From assembly GCA_021234155.1 (NCBI GenBank), contig JAJEKV010000030.1, forward strand, positions 11,034,525 to 11,098,524: a stretch of 64,000 nucleotides of DNA. The letters are read 5' to 3'. Source of the stretch: Isoetes taiwanensis (taxonomy: Eukaryota > Streptophyta > Lycopodiopsida > Isoetales > Isoetaceae). Numbering within the stretch: the stretch's first letter is position 1; each line of letters starts with the position of its first letter. Shown in pieces: positions 1 through 9,892 of the stretch. The position numbers and the translations under genes are program-made. The notes under the pieces are model-generated. The model was given only the letters and a program-made list of their open reading frames with translations. It searched no databases and was not told where the DNA came from.

Positions 1-184
1 GAGTGAATAAGAGAAGACAAGAGAAAAGATTTTGATTATAAGTCAAAACAACTGTTACATTGAAGAACTTCACACTGAAGGTAGTTATCAACTTAAAGTT
101 ATATAATACAGAAGTGGATTTTATACATGGCCACTTTCTTAGTCACACTGAAACATAACAAAACAAAACTGAGGGCATCCGGAC

Positions 185-700
185 CTAGGGGTTCGCGAAA
201 GGGTACATGATGGAATAGCGAACGCTTTCACGTATAGCTCTGACGAGCTTGTAACGTGCCCAGGCCTGGACGATGACAGGCTGGTAGTCCCATGTGGGGC
301 TAATAATAAGGAGATTGAAAAGCCTCCTTAATGCATAGAAGATTTGCCATAAGTGGTCGTTGGCATCCTCGAAAGCTTCGTGCCTGGACATACTCCAATA
401 GTCCCATGTGCGGCGAAGGGTCTGTTTCAGGTCGTCAAAGGCCCGTTCTCTGAGGATGTTAACTACCTCCATACCCTTGTCTGGATCATAAGGCTCTTCC
501 GGCTCTTCGGGTTCATCCATCTCATAGTCATCCTCTCGTTCCGGGTACTCCCCATATCTTTGGCCGTAATCTTGTTCGGGAGGCCCTTGATCATCCCTTC
601 TTATCTGGTCGGTGATCCTCTCTTCGTACTCCTCGAGTGTCTCTTCTGCAAGACGACAGGAGTAAATATATATACATTGAACAATTCGTCTACACTCCAA
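185..700 (-). CDS. ORF C, copy 1: acidic accessory protein of the chromovirus, possible divergent H2B-like fold
   Basis: Open frame of 171 codons. The N-terminal part carries a run of Asp, Glu and Pro (about residues 38-75), then a helix-rich C-terminal half (about 76-171). No family is recognised with confidence. The C-terminal half can be laid along histone H2B: FDDLKQ against H2B FKVLKQ, then MSRHEAFEDAN...IF against the ISSKAM...NDIF region, then a terminal LVRAIRESVRYSIMYPFA against LAKHAVSEGTKAVTKYTSA. Identity is low and the claim is weak. The first 19 or so codons may not be coding, because a pyrimidine tract ending TCTTGCAG lies inside them and looks like a 3' splice site. In the native order (copy at 23092-23640) this ORF follows ORF A and precedes gag. 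An alternative is an unrelated accessory protein. Confidence 0.5.
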   Translation of the reverse strand: MECRRIVQCIYIYSCRLAEETLEEYEERITDQIRRDDQGPPEQDYGQRYGEYPEREDDYEMDEPEEPEEPYDPDKGMEVVNILRERAFDDLKQTLRRTWDYWSMSRHEAFEDANDHLWQIFYALRRLFNLLIISPTWDYQPVIVQAWARYKLVRAIRESVRYSIMYPFANP

Positions 701-885
701 CTTTAAGGAAGAGAATTAAACATTGAAGAGAAAAGACAATTCAATGGTTTTCAATAGTACAAGACGATACAAGGAAATACCCTGAATATATAAAAGAGTA
801 CATAGATTATGTGATGGCCCATTAAAGGTAATGGCAAATCAAAAATTACTTAAAACTAGATATAATTGTCTGCTTAAAACTAGAA

Positions 886-2294
886 CTAAGAGGTCGACCC
901 TTCAACATCCTGTGCTTGGGTGTCAAACTCAGGCTCTGGTCGATGCTGCAGGAGTAGCACACTAGGATTAACTGATGAGGCAGCTGATGAAGCTATCTCT
1001 GGAGGGACATTGGTAGCCAATGGCGCTGCAACCAGCAGACTCATGTTCATCCAAGAACCAATCTCATGGTCGAACACTGCAATGGCGAGATCATGATTCA
1101 CTAGGATGACCTGCTCAAGGTTAGGAGCTAACTTCTTATGGCCGGCTGTGGTTGAAAGTGCCCTAAGTGCCCAAACAGCCGCCTCTGCTTTAGGTGCAAT
1201 TGCCTTAGCAAAGAAGAGAACCTGTCTGCTTGTAAAAGCCGACAAGAAGAAGCGGGTAATATGGCATTTCAACCCCTGAACCGTGGGATGGGTTGAAGAG
1301 GCCAACTCAGACTCCAAGTTCTGGGGCAGTTCCTCTTCCATGGCAAAATCCTTCTCCTCCTGAGCATACTGGTTCTCATCACATAAATCCTCCATGGTTG
1401 GGTCGCCTTCAATCTTGACGATGACGTCATTGATGTTGGCCACATGTGGCCCCGTAGCCTGAAAAACCAATTCAGGAATTGAAGATGGAGTACCCTGGAT
1501 CATTAACTGGCGTAAGGATAGCAGTGTGCTGATAGGCTCAACATCAAGAGGCTGATAGTTGAGCAGTTGGTGTATCTCCGGCACATAGACGGGACGAGAA
1601 TAATCAATGAAGTCATGCTGACCCTGACAGTACTCGGCCAGCTCATAGAGAAGATGAGCCGTCTTTTGCTTGCCCTTGTTGGCGATATGTTGATACGCCC
1701 ACTGAATGTCGCTCAGCAGCAAATAATCTTGATCCCCAACCTTGATGGTAGAAAGCGAACTTAAGCCGACAAGGGCTTGGCCCTTACTACGGGGTAAAGG
1801 CTTCTGTTTGGCCAATTCCTTCCATCTGACAAAATCGGCACAGCTTATCTGCTCATCCTCCTCAGGATCTGGAGGAAGTGGGGTCTTGGCTTGCTCTAAA
1901 GCCGTGTCAGTACCGTCAACATACCTGTCCATAATAAGAGCAAGGGCAAACTGGGCGTCAAAGTACAGCCCATTAGAGCCACAGTCAATAATGGGGGCGT
2001 GCTTAGCACGTCGGAGAATGCCCTTAAGAATATCATAACTGTGGCGATCATCCCCAAACATGTGCTCTAAGATATCCCTGTGAAGATAGGGTTGAGGCGG
2101 CTCCCCGAAAAACTCTGCCTCGAGCAGGATTTCCTCATCATAAAACTCTAGGAAGGTCGCATAGTCAGGGTGTGCGCGCATGTTGTGATGAGGTCGACTG
2201 TACACTGCAACATGGGGTCCAAGAGAGGGTAGGGAACCTGAGGATCCCATTGCTCGCCTCCCATGTACCATGCTAGGCGCCCAGCGTAATCCAT
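886..2294 (-). pseudogene. ORF A, copy 1: accessory protein with an H2A-like C-terminal region (one frameshift)
   Basis: About 470 codons. The start chosen is the ATG at 2294, homologous to the open start at 25236 in copy 2. One base is missing near 2188 (TGTTGTGATG here, TGTTGTCGATG in copy 2), which joins the body to an upstream out-of-frame stretch that falsely resembles a signal peptide. The body is unrecognised for about 350 residues. The last 120 residues resemble histone H2A in order and spacing: GL...R at the start, then AP...AAV, then NRDLAIAVFDHEI against H2A PRHIQLAVRNDEEL, then VPPEI against VLPNI, then SVLLLQHR against AVLLPKK. Identity is only about one in five, so this is inference. 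The C-terminus here (ending EGSTS) is intact, unlike copy 2. Confidence 0.55.
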
Positions 2295-2539
2295 TGCTGC
2301 AGACGGCAGATGGGAGGAGGAAGAAAACGAAAAGAGTAAGAAATAATGAAACCCTAAAAGGAATGTCAGTTTTAAAGTTTCTGGGCACGGCGTTCGAGAC
2401 GCCAGCTCATTATTGCTGTTATATTTTATATTTATTTATTTAATTATTTCTCTCTTTTTTTTTTCTAATATGCGTACATAAAGAAAAGAAATCATACACC
2501 GCCTAATAAGTCAAAACAAGATTTGTATTAATATACAAC

Positions 2540-3173
2540 CGATCCTGAAAAGGACAAACTAGTGGCGACGGATGCTAGTAAGATTGCTACCGGTGGAGTC
2601 CTAATGCAGGAGGGGAGGGTTATTGCCTATGATTCAAAGAAAATGAATGAGACAGAGCAGCGATACCCTACCCATGATCAGGAATTGTTAGCAGTTGTCC
2701 GCGCTCTGCGCATTTGGAGACACTACCTTCTTGGTAGAAGATTTCAGCTGGATACGGATCATCAGAGTCTCCGTTATTTATCCACCCAGTCCAATCTCAA
2801 CCTCCGTCAGAGAAGATGGATGGAATTTCTGGAAGAGTATGATTTCGAGATTATGTTTAAGCCTGGGAAGCACAATGTGGTTGCGGATGCGTTGTCACGC
2901 CATCCTTTGATAACCCGAACCCATTGTAACGCAATTTCCACACTCACCAGTGAGTTTGGGAAGCAAATAGAACACACCTTGGCCACAGATCCCGAATTCT
3001 GTGATGTTTGGGGTAGTTTGACTAAAGAAGCACGCACAGACAAAGAACGCGAAGCTTTCCATTCGTATAAGAAAGAGGGCAACTTGTTATATTACAAGGA
3101 TAAGTTGTGTGTACCTGAGACTTCAGGAGTGCGTAAGCTAATTCTCCATGACACACACAAACACCCTATATAG
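2540..3173 (+). pseudogene. Ty3/gypsy RNase H domain, detached from its RT
   Basis: The frame opens at the breakpoint with DPEKDKLVATDASKIATGG, the usual start of gypsy RNase H just after RT. YDSKKMNETEQRYPTHDQELL, LLGRRFQLDTDHQSL and KPGKHNVVADALSRH follow. The catalytic acidic residues of the TDAS, ELL and TDH motifs are present. The frame stops at 3171 inside the integrase zinc-finger linker, two extra bases (TA) having broken it. The RT that should precede it ends at 8626 on the opposite strand (and at 35000), cut at the matching residue, so RT and RNase H are two halves of one broken pol. Confidence 0.9.
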
Positions 3174-3785
3174 CGGGACATGCAGGTTTTATGAAGACCT
3201 ACTTTAAGATCCGCTCCAGTTATTTTTGGCCTTCGATGAAGAAGGATATTGCTAGATATATTAAGCAGTGTCAGGTGTGTCAACAAACCAAGCCCTGAGC
3301 AATTAAGAGTTCCAGGAGAGTTGCAACCTTTGGATGTGCCCAACGCAAAGTGGGAGGTGATAACCATGGACTTCATTGTGGGCCTTCCACGTACTCTCCG
3401 TGGATATGATGCATTGATGGTAGTGGTCGACAAATTGTCGAAAATGGCTCATTTCTTGCCATGTCGTACCACCGACACAGCCTTCGACACCGCCCTACTA
3501 TTTGCAAAGGAGATTTTCAGGTTGCACGGAATGCCAAGAGTTATTGTATCCGACAGGGATCCCAAATTTGTAAGTGCATTCGGAAAGATTTCTTCGCCAC
3601 CATCCGCACAAGCTTGCTATGAGTACGAAGATATCATCCTCGACGGATGGTCGGGACGAAACGTTACCAATCGTATTATAGAGGATATGCCGCGGCTACG
3701 TGTGGAGTAAGCAATCACAATGGGTCACTATATTTTATCCGGGTAGAGTTTGCCTATAACAAAGATGAAATGAGAGTCTTCCAGA
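3174..3785 (+). pseudogene. Ty3/gypsy integrase, zinc finger and catalytic core, frameshifted
   Basis: Pieces in different frames give the HHCC finger (GHAGFMKTYFKIRSS, then CQVCQQTK) and the DDE core: first Asp in WEVITMDFIVGLP, second Asp in PRVIVSDRDPKF. The region that should hold the third acidic residue, around 3580-3700, is broken by several small indels. These fall where CAG or CTG would be expected, so base-calling error is as likely as decay. Integrase inserts element cDNA into the host chromosome. It is continuous with the chromodomain part that follows. Confidence 0.85.
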
Positions 3786-4682
3786 ATGTCTCCCTTTATG
3801 ATACATTATGGTTATCAATGTCTTACTCCTGACACATGGCACAACCCTGTTTCTAAAGTGGAGGTTTCTCAACAACTCCTCTTGGAAATGCAAGCTTTGG
3901 TTGAAGAAGTTCGTGGTTACTTGCTAGCTGCACGCAGTCGGCAGAAGAGTGTAGCGGATAAGCACAGAACCCCACGAGTCTTCCAGGTGGGCGAATCGGT
4001 TTGGCTTAAGATCAAAGTAAAACAAGCCAAGCTTAAGATTGGTAACTGCAAGAAGTTGGCACCCAGATGGGCTGGCCCGTTCAAGATTACTGAACGTGTT
4101 GGAGAACAGGCATATCGCTTGGATTTGCCACCCCGCTTGAAGATCCACAAGGTCTTTCACGTGAGTCTTCTGAAACAACACACCCCTGATCCAGAGGAGG
4201 TTTTGGATACCCCAACCCTCCTAGAAATGACAAAGGAGCAGCTGGAGATAGTGCCTGAAGCTCTCCTTGATCGAGCTTATAAACAAACCAGAAGGACTCA
4301 AATGTTGCAATACTTGGTTAAGTGGAAGCACTTACCAGTTGAGGATGCTACCTGGGTGATGAAGATAGACCTTGACAAGCACTGTCCGGACTTCATGCGG
4401 GAATCTCAGGGCCGCACCTTCAACGATGCTATCAACCCCGCTCCCGGCGGTAAGCTTGAAGGCTTGATTCGCCGCGAATCATGCAGTAGAGGGGTAGATG
4501 CATCGTATCTAATAATAGTTACCGATGATGAGATCACCTTCGTGTTCTCTAGGACGTGGTGTATTGTTGATGTTGACATGACCGCGATTTGCTTGGAAAG
4601 CATACAGTTGATAGGCTGCATTCATCTCGGCTATAATGGGAACTTGACCATTCCTTATGCCACAATGAATTGCAAACTATAG
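3786..4682 (+). pseudogene. Integrase C-terminal region with chromodomain
   Basis: An open stretch beginning SPFMIHYGYQ, followed by the integrase C-terminal GPF/Y-like module (WAGPFKITERVGEQAYRL, then KIHKVFHVSLLK), and a chromodomain-type segment YLVKWKHLPVEDATWV at about 4315-4365. This places the element in the chromovirus branch of Ty3/gypsy, whose chromodomains guide insertion toward particular chromatin. Residues after about 4440 show no family resemblance and may be 3' untranslated sequence that happens to stay open. Confidence 0.85.
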
Positions 4683-5080
4683 ACATGATAAGTTCCCTTG
4701 TAGATAGTTTTCCTTTTATTTATAGGGGGTGGTCCCTTCAACCACAATCTAATTATATTATTGATATATACTGATATGTTCACATGTGCAGGCCAGTGAG
4801 CAGTTCGTCACCTGCCCATGTATAGAGGGTTGCTGATGACCCGACTTCTTCAGTTCCGTTTTGTTTACATGTGTTACTTTCGTCGTCTGTGAAGTTTTAA
4901 ACTCGGACTTCGGTCCCCGAACTTTCTTTCTGATCATAAGTTTGTAAAATGCACCTTCGTGCTTACACTATGTTATATTTTCAACTTCAATGTAATTCTT
5001 AAAGTTATTTTCTATTTCAGTTTTTTTCAAGTAACTGTCTTTGATTAACTAACCCCAATGCTGAGGACAACATTGTTTTT
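4683..5080 (+). other. 3' untranslated stretch of the chromovirus
   Basis: A stretch between the end of the integrase frame and the polypurine tract. I see no gene or repeat in it. Confidence 0.6.
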
Positions 5081-5093
5081 AAGGAGGGGAGAA
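5081..5093 (+). promoter_or_regulatory. Polypurine tract of the chromovirus
   Basis: AAGGAGGGGAGAA lies directly against the TGTGACG start of the LTR, the expected place for plus-strand DNA primer formation. The related element at 20591-20603 has AAGGTGGGGAGAA in the same position. Confidence 0.85.
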
Positions 5094-6717
5094 TGTGACG
5101 TTCCACGTATTTATACGATATACGTAACGTATTTATACGTAACGTAACGTATAAATATACCGACACGTCACCCATTTAAGGTACGCCACCATGGGGTATT
5201 GTAACCTGGGGGGTTGACCTAAAAGAGATTAAATTAACTATGCTAATTTAATCATTAAAGATAATAACCTATAATTTAGAGAATTAATATTAAATGGGTT
5301 AATTTGATTAACTAATGCTTTGGGAAGGCGCCACCTGGCCTAAATCGATTGGCCAGCATGGGGACTTCCAAATTGGGCTGTCAACCTGATCCCTATCAAT
5401 TGACTCCCAAAAATTCGTCCAAAAGGAGCAGGAGCAGAGCGCCTACCTCTGCCAAGCTGAGCGCCATACCAAGCACTTTTACCTGTGTAGCTGACGCTGA
5501 ACACCACGATCCAGGAGATGGAAGCACCCAATGGTAACGGGTCCAGCCAAAACTCAGGTGGGTGGCTAGTATAGTTTGTGAATTCTAGGGTAGCGCCCCT
5601 GTTGGGCACTGGTTGTGTTTGCTTCTCTGTTCTCTCTGTGCTTTACTTGTAGGAACTAACCCTTGATTGTAAAGGTGAGTTCTCTTTATTTCTGATTCTG
5701 GTCTTGCTCTTAAAGGATGGATTGATAGTTCTTTGCATAGTATTACTCTTGAAATGGGGGAATTACGGGGGGTAGAGACCTCTGAGCCCATTTATTGTAG
5801 TATGCTCCTAGATAGAGCCCTGTATTATCCCATTAGATGCGGCCTGTGTACAAGGGACCACCGGGTCATAGATGCTACGGATTGGCTTAGCACCAAAGAA
5901 GGGACGCAGTGGTGAAGTGGGGGTGGGGTCTTGCACGAACATAAAAGGCTCCTGAGACTCCTACAAAGGGCTAGGCCCGATAGCCACCACGTAGGGGCGG
6001 GTATGGGCCCCGACACTCCCGGGTGTAGAGGTGTGATCCGTATGGAGCATCTTGCACTTTGAGTAGATTTAGGGTGAGTAAGTCGGGTATGAATGCGGGG
6101 GGTCGCCGATGCGCACGTATTCTCTAGCTCACCCATGGAACCACCGTGATCCCGAAGGGGACGCTTCGACCTCGCCTCATCGGACCGGGCGCCATGAACC
6201 CCGGAGTAGGCTCCGCAGGGTGATACCTCGAGCCTCGCGACTCCCAAGGCTATAGCGGCCATAGCGTGAATCGACCCATCCGCAAAGTGTGCACAGGAGG
6301 GGCGGATGGAGTGGACAACCCTAGCCGATGTTCTATGCCAGCAACGCCAAAGTTATACCTCACTGCTGATCTCTTGAGGCCGAGCCGCCGGTCCTATCCT
6401 CACGAAGTCTCAACCGGTAGAACCCGGGGTTTGGGGTGTTTCTTAGTTTAGATGCATATTCTTTGCCGCTGGTATTTGATGGATGCGCCACCCTTCGTGG
6501 TGGTTATTTATATATGATTTATCGCCGTGTGCTAACATGTATTCACGCTCCGCGACGTAGGAGTCCCACCGGCGTGGGCGAATGACACCTCCGGTGTCCT
6601 TCACTTTCGCATGGCCCGATAGACGGAGGGCCCTCGCCGCGGGCGATATGGTCGCCATGGAGGGGAAAGTCCCCGTATGTATACGTACGGGGTCGATATA
6701 TTCGTGGAGCCGCCACA
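5094..6717 (+). repeat. LTR-B, chromovirus long terminal repeat (left)
   Basis: Starts TGTGACGTTCC after the polypurine tract and ends about CGCCACA (a degraded GCGTCACA) before a primer site. An inverted copy lies at 37014-38652. This one LTR serves as the 3' LTR of the RNase H-integrase unit on its left and the 5' LTR of the histone-encoding unit on its right, as in tandem LTR-internal-LTR arrays. Blocks such as 6284-6335 match LTR-A (11930-11985), so the two LTR families are related. Confidence 0.85.
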
Positions 6718-6718
6718 A

Positions 6719-6732
6719 AGGGTATCGAGAGC
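6719..6732 (+). promoter_or_regulatory. Primer binding site, initiator tRNA-Met type (damaged copy)
   Basis: The inverted copy at 37001-37012 reads, on its own strand, TGGTATCAGAGC, the standard plant tRNA-iMet site one base after the LTR. Here it is altered to GGGTATCGAGAGC. Confidence 0.75.
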
Positions 6733-6889
6733 ATGGTTCTGGGAAGCCAAACTATTGCACTGGCCACATACTAACTCGTTAGATCGTAGCTAGTGAGTGA
6801 GGATTTTGGAGTAGTACAAGATTTGGGTGGTGTAGTAGATGCCGTCCTTTAATGTGGGTTAAGTGGAATAATGGTACGTGTGCCCGGCG

Positions 6890-7100
6890 CGAAACCCTAA
6901 CCCTAAGTGGCGGGCAGGGGGTACCCGGGTGTTTCTGGCGACGGTGGCGACCTCGAGGTAGGGGATGCCCACCACCTTAAAAAAAAAAAAAAAAAAAAAA
7001 ACCCTAAGTGGCGGGTAGGGGGTACCCGGAGCCGCTGGCGCCCGTAGCAACGTCGAGGTAGGGGGTGCCCGCCACCTCGACAAACGTGTTCCGCCACTTT
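6890..7100 (+). repeat. Leader tandem repeat with CCCTAA and A tracts (two units)
   Basis: Two units of about 95-100 bp, each beginning AAACCCTAAGTGGCGGG and containing GGGGGTACCCGG and CGAGGTAGGGG(A/G)TGCCC. A run of about 22 A separates them. The matching leader in the inverted arm (36520-36840) has three units. The array lies between the primer site and the histone ORF. The CCCTAACCCTAA start resembles plant telomere sequence, but only two copies are present. Confidence 0.8.
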
Positions 7101-7315
7101 TTCCTTCTAAAATTTTTTTAGGGTTAAAGTTTCAGATTTAGTCAAAAGGTAACTTCTTCTTCATTTTTTTTAAAAACGCCTAGTGCTTCCTTGAGCTCCG
7201 CCTAGCCGCCATAGCCGCCGGAACTGGAAGTTTTTCTCTGCCATAGCCAAACCTCATCCCATACCTTTCTCCCCCAAGCGCCTGCCCAACGCCCACCAGC
7301 GCCTACTTTTTAAGG

Positions 7316-8626
7316 ATGGAGGCAGTCAAGCAAGTATACAAGCGTAAGCCCCGTCATTCTCAAACTCCCATAGAGTTTTTAATGGCCGAACTGCTGCCAC
7401 GACAAAACCCATCGCCAGAAGCGGAGGCAAAAACTGAGGAGATACTGGAATATTTTGTTAAACGTTTCTACGAAGGAGTCAGAATACCATACCCGCTCTT
7501 CTGCTATAATGAGCGTTTTGTATTTAAGCTCAACGCCATCCGGGAGACCTGCATTGTGGTTGAACAGGAAGATGGTGTCCAGAAGTATGCACGGTTCTTT
7601 CCGCCAGGAGGGGATGAACAAGCTGAAGAAGAGGCCTTACAAACGCAGGCCCAAAACAGCCTGCAAATGGCCCAAGAGGCGGACCTACAGTGGCTAGCAT
7701 CGGATGACCCAGCTTCAGGGTACCGCTACCTGGGAAACGGGATGTGCCTCTTTGATGGGGGATCCTATACCCTCCCAACTTTTTCATATGAAGAGGAGAC
7801 TAACCGTATTATCTGGGAAGCTGGAACACCCTCATTCTTCACGGACCAGTTCCAGCGGGCTGTTGAGCGGGACATGCAGGCCAACCCTCCACGCTACTTC
7901 CTGGAGCTTACAAGAAGAACGGATATTAGAATAGCCAGGGAAAAGCGGGCCGAGGAGCAAGCCGCCCTCCTGGCGCAATCACAGAGGGCAACGCAATTGA
8001 CAGAGGAGGCTGCTAAGCTTCGGGAGGATACTATCCATCAACAGCAGGTAGAACAAGAGCAAGCCCTTAAGAGAATGCAGGATGAAGCAGAGCAGAGGGC
8101 AAGAGAAGCAACAGAAGCAGTAAAGGAGCGGTTGAGGAAAGAAGAGGAAGAACGGCACAGGCAAGACCAGCCACCTCCAGAAGTTCGTGTTTCTCGCCGA
8201 AAACTGAAGAAGACACCCCGTAAATCGGGTGCTCAGTATAAGGACCAGCTCAAGGCTCGGGGTAGTATTGCTAAGGCTGCAGGGGATAACCGGCGAGATG
8301 AGATCATCCGAAAGGCCAGGCATCCGAGGACAGCAGGGAAAACTATTCCTGGAGCTCTACCCCAGCCTAAGAGGAGGCATCGTTATAAGCCTGGCACCGT
8401 GGCACTTAGGGAAATAAGGAAGTACCAGAAATCCACCGAAGTTTACGCTTTTAAACTTCCTTTCCAAATGTCTGGTCCGAGATTGCTCGGAATTTAAAAA
8501 CAGATCTACGGTTTCAGACTCACGCCATTTTAGCACTCCAGGAGGCAGCCGAGGCCTATTTGGTGGCCCTCTTCGGCGATGCTAATTTATGTGCAATCCA
8601 TGCCAAGAGAGTGACGATTATGACAA
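7316..8626 (+). pseudogene. ORF 1, copy 1: coiled-coil protein with C-terminal histone H3 domain (frameshifted, 3' truncated)
   Basis: First ORF after LTR, primer site and leader, start [16 protein letters not shown] at 7316. About 190 residues have no recognised fold. A charged Glu/Gln/Arg/Lys-rich coiled coil follows (about 197-285), then a basic tail with TPRKS (about 301-305), then the H3 fold from [20 protein letters not shown]. In this copy the frame is lost just after that helix at about 8440 (GAGTTTCTGCTACGG in the other copies, GAAGTTTACGCTTTT here), but the remaining H3 sequence is still readable to VTIMTK. There the ORF is cut and joined tail-to-tail to RT at 8625-8630. This is the most complete copy of the N-terminal half. 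The full-length protein would be about 450 residues, against 136 for ordinary H3. Confidence 0.9.
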
Positions 8627-9892
8627 AAAAGTGAGGACTGGTGCTGACGTTAAAGCATCCTTAAGCTTCTGGAAGCCTACCTGGACTTTTGTTTTCCAAT
8701 GTTCCATCCAATCCTTCACCTTCTCGTGCTTTGTGAGATCAGTAAGAGGTGCGGCAATCGTTGCAAAATCCTTAACAAACTTCCTATAATATCCTGCTAG
8801 TCCCAAGAAACTCTGGACTTCCGAAACATTACCCGGAATAGGCCAATCCCTTACTGCTTCTATCTTTGCTGGATCCGTAGCAATTCCCTCTGCTGAAATG
8901 ATATGCCCCAAATAATCCACCTTGGGAGTCGCAAACTTGCACTTAGAGAACTTGGCAAAGAGCTGATGGCGTCTTAGCTTTTGTAGGGCCAACCTAAGAT
9001 GTTGCTCATGCTCCTTCAAAGTTTTACTATAGATGAGAATGTCGTCGAAGAAAATAACAACAAAATCATCCAAGTATTGGTGGAAGACGTCATTCATCAA
9101 CCGCATGAAAGTTGCAGGAGCATTAGTGAATCCAAAAGGCATAACGGTAAACTCATAATGCCCATATCTAGTGCGAAAAGCAGATTTATGGATGTCCTCC
9201 TCCTTTATCCTTATCTGATGGTATCCGGAGCGTAAATCAATCTTTGAGAAATATTTAGCCCCTTGCAACTGGTCCATTAGATCATCTGCCCTAGGCAAAG
9301 CGTACCGATTCTTGATGGTATGCTTATTGAGCTGCCTATAATCAATACACATCCTCAAGGAGCCATCCTTTTTCTTAACAAAAAGGATAGGGGCGCCAAA
9401 AGGCGAAACACTAGGCCGAATGAAACCTAGGTTTAGTAACTCCTGAAGTTGCTTCTTAAGCTCTGCTAACTCTGGAGGACTCATACGGTACGGGGCCTTA
9501 CTGGTAGGCTTAGTACCTGGTTCTAGAGCTATCTCACATTCTACCCCTCTAAAAGGAGGAAGTTTCTGGATCTCATCTGGAAAAAGATCGCTAAATTCTC
9601 GAAGAAGGTTAGCAATCCCTTCCGGCAAGGTGTCAATTACTTGCTTCTGCTTAGCATCTGACTCAATAGAGGCAAGTCTAATGACGCAAAGGAGCTTTTC
9701 CTTGCGTAACGCTTTTTCTAACTGCGCGACAGATATAGACTGTATAATAGGGTTGAATGGATCACCTTTAATAGTCATGCGTGCTCCATTAGCGGCGTTG
9801 AAGGTAACCTCCCGTTTCTCGCAGTCTATATTGGCCTTTGCAGATGCTAAAAATTCCATACCCACAATAAGATCATATTTGCCAATGTCCAT
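8626..9892 (-). pseudogene. Ty3/gypsy reverse transcriptase, truncated before RNase H
   Basis: One open frame of 424 residues: end of protease ([11 protein letters not shown]), linker, then RT with [71 protein letters not shown] and [10 protein letters not shown] (catalytic Asp pair present), through [10 protein letters not shown] and [15 protein letters not shown] to SAPVLTF. It ends where RNase H should begin, at the breakpoint shared with 2540. An inverted copy lies at 33777-35000. Its start is in a -1 frame relative to the upstream gag-protease frame, and both arms show this. Confidence 0.93.

Larger units (their letters stand above)
1..2539. repeat. Direct-repeat copy 1 of the ORF A/ORF C segment (chromovirus fragment)
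   Basis: This block matches 22954-25480 in the same orientation with only scattered differences, including a 13-bp deletion in the other copy near 23277. The match starts at the window edge, so the unit extends further left. It stops sharply near 2539, where this copy runs into plus-strand RNase H while the other runs on into a minus-strand histone H3 ORF. That edge is therefore a rearrangement breakpoint. Confidence 0.9.

Noticed and set aside
353-706. Plus-strand 117-codon ORF with hydrophobic runs
   Set aside because: Antisense of ORF C, whose acidic codons read as Leu/Phe/Ser on the other strand.
2295-2388. N-terminal MPRNFKTDIPFRVSLFLTLF that looks like a signal peptide on ORF A
   Set aside because: In copy 2 this stretch is out of frame with ORF A. 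It joins ORF A in copy 1 only through a one-base loss near 2188.
6897-6910. Interstitial telomere repeat (CCCTAACCCTAA)
   Set aside because: Only two adjacent units occur, as part of the leader tandem repeat.
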